In this document: one piece after another, positions 12,840-26,044 of the stretch
Numbering within the stretch: position 1 is the first letter of the stretch
Layout of the letters: the number at the start of each line of letters is the position of its first letter
Assembly (NCBI RefSeq): GCF_014805685.1
Contig: NC_060893.1
Span: 19,226,525-19,290,524 of the forward strand
Length of the DNA stretch: 64,000 nucleotides
Reading direction: 5' to 3'
From: Silurus meridionalis
Taxonomy: Eukaryota > Chordata > Actinopteri > Siluriformes > Siluridae
Translations under genes and position numbers: made by a program
Notes under the pieces: generated by a model
What the model was told of the DNA's origin: nothing
What the model saw: the letters and a program-made list of their open reading frames with translations, nothing else
The model's database searches: none

Positions 12840-13495
12840 TCTACGAACACAAAACGATGATACAGACTTAAAACATATCAAAAGCACAAATCTGCAGTAC
12901 CCCAACGGCAAATACAGCGACCCAGTCACAGATCAACTCCTAAGTGTAGCATATCTGATGGATCCCAGGTTCTGTACAACTTGCATCAAACATGACAAAT
13001 TGGAATAAAACAAAAAATTGCTAAACAGCCGACATTCTTGCCAGACAAATATTGAGACAACAGTTCAGATGACTCAGGATGTCAAACAGGAAGAACAGAA
13101 GCTGGGCCCAAGAAAAGAAAAAAAGAAAAAAAAACATTGCAAGCTTTTTTAAGAAACGGCACCACAACCACAACTGGTCATTCAATCAGAAGAAGACAGT
13201 CAAAGCAAAGCTGACAGCCTATTTGGTGTATCCTGTTGTAGATTCAGACACAAACTCACTTCACTGGTGGAAGCCTAATGAGGCAATCTTCCCCAGGCTT
13301 GGTAAGCTTGCAAAACAAAACAAAAAAAAAATACTAACCTTTGTATTTCCGCAACCAGTGCCCCTGCTGAGAGTGTGTTCAGTGCAGGGGGAACATTGTA
13401 ACCTGTCGTAAAGCATCTCTAAAGCCTGAAACAGTAGACAGACTGATCTTCCTCTCAAGAAACCTACATGTGATTTAACAGCATGCATCATGCAA
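12840..13495 (+). mobile_element. hAT-superfamily transposase relic (C-terminal domain)
   Basis: On the plus strand about 12930-13005 reads as LSVAYLMDPRFCTTC. Then 13180-13320 gives KLTAYLVYPV followed by LHWWKPNEAIFPRLGKLAKQ, and 13355-13470 gives SAPAESVFSAGG and, after a frameshift, KPETVDRLIFLSRNLHV. These are the hallmarks of the hAT dimerisation region (YL, WW, FPRL, S-P-ER-FS-G). Frameshifts and A-rich insertions show it is inactive. I did not find terminal repeats. Confidence 0.75.
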
Positions 13496-13889
13496 AAAAT
13501 ATGTTTGCACGATTGTCTGCAAAGTGTTACTATTTTTTTCTATTTACAAAAATTTCTGTTAATACTACTGATTTGAATTTGCTGATTGATTTTTGATTTT
13601 TTTATTATTGACAATGTTTACATTGGTTAAAACGGGTATTTTCTTGCTCCGCGTTCAGAAATATTTAATGTTTAATTCAAATTGCACAATATTTGCCTTC
13701 ATATTTCATTCAAGTCTTTTGCAAAAATATTTAACTATATTTAACACCATGTTGACCACTTCATTTGTGGAATTTTTTTAAATTATTAACTTGGTTATTA
13801 TTTTGAGAAGTAAGGGGCACAGTGACTCAAGTGGCCGGGCCTCGCCCCCCCAGGGCCCGCTCGTGGCGCTGACACTGCATCCATATCTT

Positions 13890-14070
13890 AAGATTCCTAA
13901 GTCCATACGATTGGTATGTACTTTCTGAACATTCCAATTCACATTTAGTTCCCATTTGCTGTTATAATAATCTCCACTCCTACGGAAAGATGTTCCACTA
14001 GAATTTGGTGTGTGATTGTGGAGATTTGTTTTTATTTAGTTACAATAGTGTTAGTAAATCAGCTACTCTG
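13890..14070 (+). repeat. MITE fragment (CACTATA family, middle part)
   Basis: It contains TTTAGTTCCCATTTGCTGTTATAATAA, AAGATGTTCCACTAGA and TTGTGGAGATTTGT. These blocks are shared with 36985-37220 and, inverted, with 47390-47720. Ends are lost. Confidence 0.6.
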
Positions 14071-14213
14071 TAGAAGGCCACTTAAGATCTTCCACTCCAA
14101 TCATGTAGAACATCTTTATTAAGCGCCCTTTGTGCTCAGGGGCAAAGAAAACAATTTAATGCAACTACATCCAAAGACTCATCAAAGACCACATTCTTTA
14201 CCACTGTGTGCCT

Positions 14214-14429
14214 CTAAATTTGTTTTGTTGTTAAACAGTTTGGGGGGAAACCACATGTGGCTGTAGAAGAGATTATGTGTATATTTTTATATATAATATC
14301 CGGTGAACTCACTTTGCGTTCTTTTTGAAGCATTTTCGTTGTATTTCCTCTAAGGTTTCTTTTGATCCACGCCGATGTGCTGGAACAGGAGGAAACGACG
14401 GCCCGGGTTAAACCCCTGACTGCCACCAT
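14214..14429 (-). CDS. Weak candidate: CpG-rich minus-strand first exon or 71-residue ORF
   Basis: The frame starts ATGGTGGCAG in a local CpG-rich patch (CCCGGGCCGTCGTTT, CATCGGCGTGG) that stands out from the AT-rich surroundings. The N terminus (MVAVRGLTRAVVSSCSS) is basic and Ser/Ala-rich like a mitochondrial presequence. A good donor, AAA|GTGAGT, occurs after MLQKERK at about 14313. Without splicing the frame runs to a stop at 14214, and an AATAAA lies about 90 bases further on the minus strand. I found no downstream exon and do not recognise a family. Confidence 0.3.
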   Translation of the reverse strand: MVAVRGLTRAVVSSCSSTSAWIKRNLRGNTTKMLQKERKVSSPDIIYKNIHIISSTATCGFPPNCLTTKQI

Positions 14430-15099
14430 ATTGTCTCAGAGAAGCTTGATCACAATAACGCTGCACACTTTATCTCATTTGTTTTACTAGGTGTTAAATG
14501 TGTTTACTGCGCAGTTTGGCTACAGACTTAAGTAAAAAAAAAAAGCACACCTGTGCTGAATGCAGGTATTTCATTAAAGTCTAATTAGCGAGAGGAAATT
14601 GAACAGTGGCAGGCATGTTTTTGTGTAATACAGCGCCATCTGTTGGACAACAAAAAAACAATCACTTTGGGGAAAAAGAAACGTATAGAGACTATGCTTA
14701 TTGGCACTAACATACACATTCACTATAACCTCTTTATCCTTGCAAAGTTGCTTTGAGACACTAATAAATAAATACAACTGAATTACAATTGAATTGAACT
14801 TCTACAGCTGATCATCTTAAACTTCACACCCTGTGTTGGTTTCAATGAAAGCTGTAATGACGTCACTCTGTGGGATTCTTCTGGTAATGTTTTGCCTTTT
14901 ACTGGTTGCCTGTTATGTTTAATGTAAACCATTACAGACCAAAACAAATTTAGCAACCCATAGATGCACATCTTGGTGTTTAGGATGTCATTAAACATTC
15001 AGATTCCAATAAGTTGTAATTGAAGCCATTTGTTTTGTAATGGTATCTGTAGTGGAAACCACCAACCTTTTGAATTAAATATAAGTTTAACAAAGAAGC

Positions 15100-15100
<1 letters not shown>

Positions 15101-15187
<87 letters not shown>
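15101..15187. repeat. (GATA)n microsatellite, about 21 units
   Basis: An uninterrupted GATA tetranucleotide array. The YLSI-repeat reading frames on the minus strand are artefacts of it. Confidence 0.98.
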
Positions 15188-16127
15188 GGCAACCATAAAA
15201 TGTAATTTAAAAGAAGGTTAAAAACGGAAAAGAAAATATAAAATTAAAACTAATAAGAACATTTAGGCAAGTCAATTTTTCTAAATAAAAAGGATGGTGA
15301 GTCTCGCAGTTTTATATATATAATTATTGTAAATCGCTCTGGAAAAGGGCATAGTTGTATTCAATGTAAACCTTCAGGCTTTTACCCTTAAAACTGCCTA
15401 TGTCTAACAATTATATCATAAAATGTCAGTCAATCGAGTGTGGGTATACTGTATTAGATCTATGCAACTCTTTGTGCTTTGTGAATATGTTTCTATTGAA
15501 GCATATACTGCTACTGTAACATGCAAAGAAGCATAGAAATAAATGTGTTGGCAGTCAAAGGGACAGACTTTACATATTGTATTTTTCTCCGTCATTTGCA
15601 TAGAAAACAGGAAAGGACACTCTATTTCCAAACCAAACCTATCCTTCACCTTCATATCATATTCTACTTCTGAAGGTAAGGATATTAAATTATTTAGACT
15701 TTATTTCAATCTCTTTCCTCAAGTTTGTGTTGTGGTTGTTTATACTCTAATTAGAAATAAAGGCCTTTCACTGTATGATATTATTTCTTTTAGTAAATAT
15801 CCCAGAAAAATCATAGCGATGTAAGATTCATTTTATTGAGGAAAAACCCTGAGATTGCTGTGAGATTATAAGCTTTCGTTGGTCGATTTTGCTGTTTATG
15901 TGAAATATAGAAATTACTTTTATACCAAAATTCAGGATGTTATGAGGACTGATAATGAAGGAATTACAGATTAAGCTGTTTGAGTAAAGAGGGAGTGACT
16001 ATGACTTTACTAACAAATACAATAGTTTCAGTTTCATATACATTTCATATAAACTAAATATCCAAAAATAAATGTAATATTCTGATCTTATCACCAAATA
16101 ACATGGTGAGTGGGCTAGTTTTCAGTA

Positions 16128-19712
<3,585 letters not shown>

Positions 19713-19973
19713 GAGGGAGAGAGATAGGGATAGTTATTGTGTGAATGTAATTATTTGATTTGTTACCGATGAGCTTGTGAGGACAAGATTATTATAATTT
19801 TTCAGTATAGGCACTATATCCTTTCTTTTAAAAATATAGTTGCTTGATTTCCTGTATGGCTATGTAACATATTGTACATCATTTTCATTTTGTGGATTGA
19901 TTTTGTGTTTGTTTATAAATATACAATAAAACAATTGTCTAATAATTAGAACATACAGTATATTCTGCGCAAG

Positions 19974-19976
<3 letters not shown>

Positions 19977-20042
<66 letters not shown>
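19977..20042. repeat. (TA)n microsatellite
   Basis: About 32 TA units abutting the truncated MITE end at 20041. TA-target transposons insert preferentially into such tracts. Confidence 0.97.
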
Positions 20043-20044
<2 letters not shown>

Positions 20045-20076
20045 TACAGACCAAAAGTTTATATATATTATATATA

Positions 20077-20505
20077 CAGTACAGACCAAAAGTTTGGACA
20101 CACCTGCTTATTCAAAGAGTTTTCTTTATTTTCATGACTATGAAAATTGTAGAGTCACACTGAAGGCATCAAAACTATGAATTAACACATGTGGAATTAT
20201 ATACATAACAAAAAAGTGAACTGAAAATATGTCATATTGTAGGTTCTTCAAAGTAGGCATCAAGAGAATGCCAAGAGTGTGCAAAGCAGTAATCTAAGCA
20301 AAAGGTGGCTACTTTGAATGACCTACAATATGACATATTTTCAGTTGTTTCACACTTTTTTGTTATGTATATAATTCCATATATAATTCCACATGTGTTC
20401 ATTCATAGTTTTGATGCCTTCAGTGTGACTCTACAATTTCCATAGTCATGAAAATAAAGAAAACTCTTTGAATGAGCAGGTGTGTCCAAACTTTTGGTCT
20501 GTACT
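20077..20505. mobile_element. Palindromic Tc1-type MITE (CAGTACAGACC ends)
   Basis: Two arms of about 190 bases are inverted copies. The left starts CAGTACAGACCAAAAGTTTG; the right is its inverse and ends CTTTTGGTCTGTACT. Within the arms ATGCCTTCAGTGTGACTCTA and CTACAATATGACATATTTTC pair across a short loop near 20250-20310. The whole could fold into one long hairpin. A 20-base truncated end of the same element sits at 20041-20060. Confidence 0.88.
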
Positions 20506-21470
20506 ATATATATGCAAAACAGTACAACAATTGGTACTTTCTATCAAAGAAAAAAATAAAACACACACTCCAGTGTTTAGATGAGTTTTAAAGCATAATA
20601 GTACAACTTATCTAATGTGTGACTCTGGAAAATTAAACTAAACAATGAGTGTAATGGAATTTTTTTTTCTTCAAAATATAATGCAGGGTAGACATGATGC
20701 GTTAACTCAAACTTTTTCAGAATTCTGTTCAAATACTGTAGGCCTGTTGATGGTGAATATGTAAAATGAAACATATAGTACCTTACTGCAGTAATACACT
20801 ATAACACCAGGGTGTATAAAGCTATAAAGCTGTCAGTGCTAATATTCACTACAGGGAGTAAATCAGATGTAATATTTCATATAAGCACCTTATTGTTATG
20901 TAAACACATGTAATAATGGTGAAGTTCATTTGTATTTTATTACCAATGTTGCCATTGTGGTCCTGCTGATATATGATGGTCATTTATGTTATCTTGTACT
21001 CTCTGTTGTGTAATGTTGCAACTTGTATCATTTCACGTATATCTGTTTCATGTATTTACCTGTGTACTGTATCAAATGCATATAGCATATCAAATGCATA
21101 CTGTTTTAAATGACAATAAAGCCACTTGACTTAATAAAGATGCTTTGCCCAATAAAGATACTGATCCAATCAAACATCAATTGCATTGTATTTATTGGAT
21201 ATTCACAATAGTGGAGCTTGCTCTGCATTCACATAATGCTCTTTACGAGATCTGTGACAACACACAAAAAAAAAAAAACAGGAAAATTGAATCTGCTTGC
21301 AAAAGAGATTTAATCAGATTTCAAGATTTCAAGATTTTTATTTGTCACAAACATAGTTACAGTATATACAGAATACAGTGTGCAGTGAAATGTAAAACTT
21401 GCAGTGCAATGTAAATTAGATGCAACAATTAGTTCTGGTCTACTAATTTGATTGCACCAGCGGTTCTTAA

Positions 21471-21715
21471 AAATACTTCTTTTGGCGTCTCTCGTTAGGG
21501 GTTGTGACAGCGGATCATCCGCATGTTTGATTTGGCACGTTTTTACGCTGGATGCCCTTCCTAACGCAACCCTCCCCATTTATCCGGGCTTGGGACCGGC
21601 ACTAAGGCTTGTGCAATCCTAATGGCTGGGGTTGGTTCCCTGACCGGGGATCGAACCCGGGCTGCAGCGGAGAGAGCGCAGCATCCTAACCACTAGACCA
21701 CCAGGGAACCTACCA
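21471..21715 (-). mobile_element. tRNA-Glu-derived SINE
   Basis: On the minus strand 21712-21638 closely follows tRNA-Glu(CTC): it starts TCCCTGGTGGTCTAGTGGTT, has a CTC anticodon-like loop and the T-arm GGTTCGATCCCCGG. It continues without a break into a SINE body (GGAAGGGCATCCAGCG). The 3' end, GACAACCCCTAACGAGAGAC, resembles the tail of the RTE-type LINE at 4455, as expected for a SINE moved by that LINE. A base change at position 37 and the linked body argue against a functional tRNA gene. Confidence 0.85.
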
Positions 21716-21994
21716 GTGGTGCTTAAACATGTTGATATTTATTATAATAGCACTGGGACATTTTACAGTGTGTGAATTGTTTTCTTGTTAAAGTTCACTG
21801 CATTGAAACTGTTACTACACGTCCAATAGGATGTTAGTCAGTTTGTGTGCTGCTTTCTGTGTGTGGCTGAATCAGAGCCATGCTGATATTTAGTACAAAA
21901 GCACTATTGCTTATCTTGAATTTTGAATAAAATATAGGCTTAAGCTTTTTTAAGATCAATCAAAGTTAGTCAGAAGCATAAAAGTACTCTTGTA

Positions 21995-22243
21995 TTGAAT
22001 GACTCAGGACCAGAATCAGCTATGTACTTGCATCTGAAGGACCAAGGACACAACTTTAAGGATAAAAAGGTACACATCTTGGACAGAAAAGACAGATGGT
22101 TTGAGAGAGGAGTTAAGGAGGCCATCTATGTCCAGGTGGAAAATCCTTCTCTCAACAGAGCTGGAGATCTAAGGCACAGCCTGTCTCCTATTTTTCATGT
22201 TGCTCTTTCCTCCATCCCCAAGAAGATCAAAGAAGATGATTAA
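21995..22243 (+). mobile_element. Penelope-like element remnant (GIY-YIG C terminus)
   Basis: The frame encodes HLKDQGHNFKDKKVHILDRK, then RWFERGVKEAIYVQVENPSL, then LRHSLSPIFHVALSSIP. These blocks match the end of GIY-YIG endonuclease domains carried by Penelope-like retroelements in fish. The GIY-YIG core itself and the reverse transcriptase are absent, so this is a 5'-truncated copy. Family naming is from memory. Confidence 0.7.
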
Positions 22244-23129
22244 AACATATCAATCCAACCAGATAGAAGTCCAATAACTATGACTCAAACTTTCAGATAA
22301 CCACACCTGGATGACTGAGAATCTTTACAGACACTTTTATGGGACATTTTTTACATATGCTTTCAAATTCAATTTGGTACTGCTGATCTTTACCAAGTAA
22401 AGTCTTTAGGCAGTGTTTAAAACAGCAGGACAGTGTCAACATGAGTGCTATGCTGTGGCAACTGGGCATGTAGGTAGTGTCCAGGGTCCCTGGTTCAACC
22501 CTTAACTCAGATTATTGTCTGTGTGATGTTTTTTATACTGGACTGGAATGATATATACATAGAGCGATGTGCAAAAGAATGCTTTTTTGTTCTGAAAGAA
22601 ACATGGTCCTTTTTTAAAAATTAACATGCTACCATTCACTGACTTTTTTGATGTATGAGGTACAATATTTCATACACATTTAGAATGATAGGGATTAGTG
22701 GGGTGATCATTTTTGTCATTTTTCTTATAACTATTGTATTGTCACAGAAATAAAATTGACATTTCATAATAGAGCAAGAGATATGTGGATTCTCACATAG
22801 AGAACCCTCTTTAATTTAACATTTGTCCTTATTGTGCAGCCACATTGCACAGTATAGCACCATTAATTTAGGTTTTATTTATTTTTTCATGTTGTTTTTT
22901 TCATTCCAACAAATTGCAGCAACCAGCAGCAGAATTCTTTAACATTGTTATATTTATGGAGGGCCTCAAAATTAAGAACATCTTAGCATGACAGTGTAGA
23001 CTTTAGTTTCAGAGGATCTGTCTGTTTTTTCTGGTGATAACCAAGTGATATTAATCACTGAGCTCTGTTACAAACACACAGACACACACACACCTTCTAA
23101 AACCCTTAGACTGTAAGCCTCTTATCGAA

Positions 23130-23277
23130 TATTACTATGGCAACACAACGTTCGCAGAGAGACAGCCTCTTTATCTCTAACACCGTGCCCTCCTCTCTGG
23201 TCTTCTTCTCCTCACACACTGACACACAAGGACAGCTGCTGAGCACCACACTGTGTTGTGACAGGTAGCACACAGAG
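23130..23277 (+). other. Candidate non-coding first exon of the 111-residue membrane protein gene
   Basis: This is a CpG-containing, AT-poorer stretch ending CACAGAG|GTGAGT, a strong donor. A matching acceptor (ATCTTTATGCAG) lies at 24018, 68 bases before the 24087 start codon. No start codon in the downstream frame is seen here. Transcription is an inference from splice signals and base composition. Confidence 0.4.
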
Positions 23278-23460
23278 GTGAGTACCTTTTTCTTTTACAT
23301 ACAGTCAATACTGAGTGATTAATCACTGTTATGTTTTTTAAAAGATTGATTGAATGCTGAAGTATTACATGATGTAGCTTCTTATTTAAATTATTGTAAT
23401 AAGTTACCAAAATGCTTCTGAGTTTATAAAGTTATTTTATTCATATGATTTTATCTATTA

Positions 23461-23609
<149 letters not shown>

Positions 23610-23634
23610 CATCAGTGACACGTTGTTCAAAATG

Positions 23635-23890
23635 TAACTATGACATTAGTGACTAATGACCTTTGGTTCAAAATGTTGCTGTGACATCAGTGTCCCCTTG
23701 ATAAAAATCTGATTGTCACATCACTGACACATCTGGGACCTTCTGTTTAGAAATGCTGATGTGACATCAGTAACCCTTTGATCAGAATGTACTTGTGACT
23801 TCAGCTCGTCTCTGATCCAAATGTGCCTGGGGCATCAGAAATCTTTTAGACCAAAATGTGATTGTGAAATCAGCTCAAAATGTTCTCTCT
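23635..23890 (+). repeat. Degenerate tandem array of about 62-base units
   Basis: The phrases GTGACATCAGTGA, TTTGGTTCAAAATGT and CTTGATAAAAAT recur roughly every 55-65 bases (TGACATTAGTGACTAATGACC, TGACATCAGTGTCCCCTTG, CACATCACTGACACATCTGG, TGACATCAGTAACCCTTTGA). About four to five decayed repeat units are visible. No coding potential is evident. Confidence 0.55.
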
Positions 23891-24086
23891 CTCTCTCAGA
23901 TACACGCACACACATACACAGTTAGAGAAACTCAAATGCACACATCTGATACATGTCTATGCTTTAATCTGGTGAATTTGCTTTAAAGGAGATAAAGCTA
24001 TACACATTATCTTTATGCAGCTATTAAAGGCATGTAAACATCTGGCATTTCCAGAGCCCCATCTACCCTCAGGACAGCTGAATGAG

Positions 24087-24422
24087 ATGTCTGCTACTAC
24101 TGACCCCATACAGAGTGGAGTTCATGCAGGCTCCAATATCATTTCATTCTACAAAATTGAAAATACCACCATAACCCCTGCCTCTTTCCCCAAACTCCCC
24201 TCCAGCAATGATCACATAAACATTAACATCATCATCATTACCATCATCTTCTGCATGGTCTGCTTCCTGCTGCTGGTGGCCTTTTTCTACGCCTTCTGTT
24301 TTCACTGTACACTGCAGACCTTACCTCAGGACCGCAATAAAGACACAAGAAACAGTGTAGACAGAGAGGATGCCACCTTCAGACGCACTTCCTCCAGTGT
24401 TTCTCTTGGAAATACTGTCTGA
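24087..24422 (+). CDS. Unassigned 111-residue single-pass membrane protein, intronless CDS
   Basis: The start is the ATG in GAGATGTCTG. The 5' in-frame extension to 24015 crosses a likely acceptor (TTTATGCAG at 24018), so the shorter form is preferred. Residues 1-44 are extracellular-like with an NTT sequon at 26. Residues 45-73 form one hydrophobic helix (INIIIITIIFCMVCFLLLVA) followed by FCFHC, whose cysteines could be palmitoylated. The tail is polar, with RNKD, VDRED and FRRTSSSVSLGNTV, offering basophilic kinase sites. The one-exon layout recalls KCNE-type subunits, but the KCNE juxtamembrane motif is absent. Not recognised. It is convergent with gucy1b2. Confidence 0.7.
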   Translation: MSATTDPIQSGVHAGSNIISFYKIENTTITPASFPKLPSSNDHININIIIITIIFCMVCFLLLVAFFYAFCFHCTLQTLPQDRNKDTRNSVDREDATFRRTSSSVSLGNTV

Positions 24423-24805
24423 AATGAGCCACACACTTTTGAACTCATCACTACTTCCTCTCTCTGGACCATGGATCAACATCACTCATCTTTTAAAAGG
24501 TTAATATGCAATTGAAGGCTGCATCAGCATTGAACTTGAACTTTGAGCAGCCTTCATGAACATATCTTGACCCTTCCAGTATTTTAAGCTAATTATCATG
24601 TAACATTTGATGAATGTTGTTAAATTAGTAGCGTTTTTACATATTTTTAAATGTTGTTCAAGTGTTTATTTAATGTTGTACAAAATACTGCTATATTTGT
24701 AACTGTAACTGTAACTACTTATTTCTGATCAGACATTTCTGTACACAACATGTCATATTGCAGATAAGCTTTTAAATATGTAGATTTTAATCTTAATCAA
24801 TAATA

Positions 24806-24808
<3 letters not shown>

Positions 24809-24879
<71 letters not shown>
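24809..24879. repeat. (AT)n microsatellite between two convergent genes
   Basis: About 35 AT units lie between the stop of the 111-residue protein (24422) and the stop of gucy1b2 (25084). A minus-strand AATAAA (24665-24670) beyond it could serve gucy1b2. Confidence 0.95.
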
Positions 24880-24881
<2 letters not shown>

Positions 24882-25083
24882 ATATTAAGACAATCAGTGT
24901 GTGTTATAGTAATGTGTATAAATTGTACTGTATATTACAAATCACCAACTAGAGAATACAGGGTTCTACTGGAACACCACTCCTGTTAATCTGTACGAAG
25001 TGCATTAACTTTGAGTGTAACTTTCTATACTATACTGTAATTCATATTAGTGATAGAATGAGTCTAACAGTGATGTTCAGTGT

Positions 25084-25992
25084 TCAGGATATAGAACACA
25101 TGGTGCTTTTCTCAGAGCAGCGAGAGTCACAGGAGCCTTCTGGAGACTGCATAATAGAGTCCCGGCCATCAAATTCTGGAGATTCCATCTCGATGTGAGG
25201 GTCTTGGAGACCACCATCCTGCAAGGCATGTTCACAATGTGAAGAATAAATGAGTAGATAGAAAGAAAAACAGATAAATGTCTACTTTTGAGTAATAGAT
25301 GTCTGTCCTTGGGGATTCATTTTATAGCCATTTTCTCAAGTGAATACTTGCATAGCTTGAATTATTAAGAAACTTCAAAAGTTATGTTTTCAATCATCTT
25401 TACACTAACATTTTATTTTTATATGTAAAACTTAAATTAAGTAAGGATTTTTTTTAATATTTCTTCTTTAAAAAGAGTGAATATACATATAAACTACACT
25501 ACACTATGTTTATTTACTTGTTTTGTTTGACTTTAGTGCAGCTTGTGACACCATTGATCACACTATCCTGCTTGTTAGACTTGAGAACGTTGTTGGAATA
25601 AAGGGAATAGCTTTCTCCTGGCTTTGGTCTTATTTGACTGATTGCTATCAGTTTGTTGATGTAAATGGTAAGTTCTCCACACTCTCTGAGGTAAAGTACA
25701 TTTTTCTTAGGTAAAGGAGCAGATCTGGAGGGATCATTGATATAGAGTGTTTGATGAACTGGGATATTTGTATGCTGTCGTCCCCTCACTCTCACATGTG
25801 CACTTGGGTTAGTTGACGGTGGTGTGGTGGGTCGTCTCTTATCCCAGAGATCCCTCATGTCGGTGTTACCTTCTGGCTCTCACTTTTAGTTATGCTGCCA
25901 AATCGAGTCTTGCCAGAGTCCAAACTGCACAGTGACATTAACTTCCATACATCAATGAGGACACATAATTCATATCCTTCTCTGCCGGTCAC

Positions 25993-26044
<52 letters not shown>

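Noticed and set aside
14980..15196. [14 protein letters not shown] reading frames
   Set aside because: Translation of a GATA microsatellite; the same applies to 17820-18110.
21638..21712. A tRNA-Glu(CTC) gene on the minus strand
   Set aside because: The tRNA-like part runs straight into a SINE body with a LINE-type tail, position 37 is changed and the anticodon stem has a mismatch. It is the head of a SINE.
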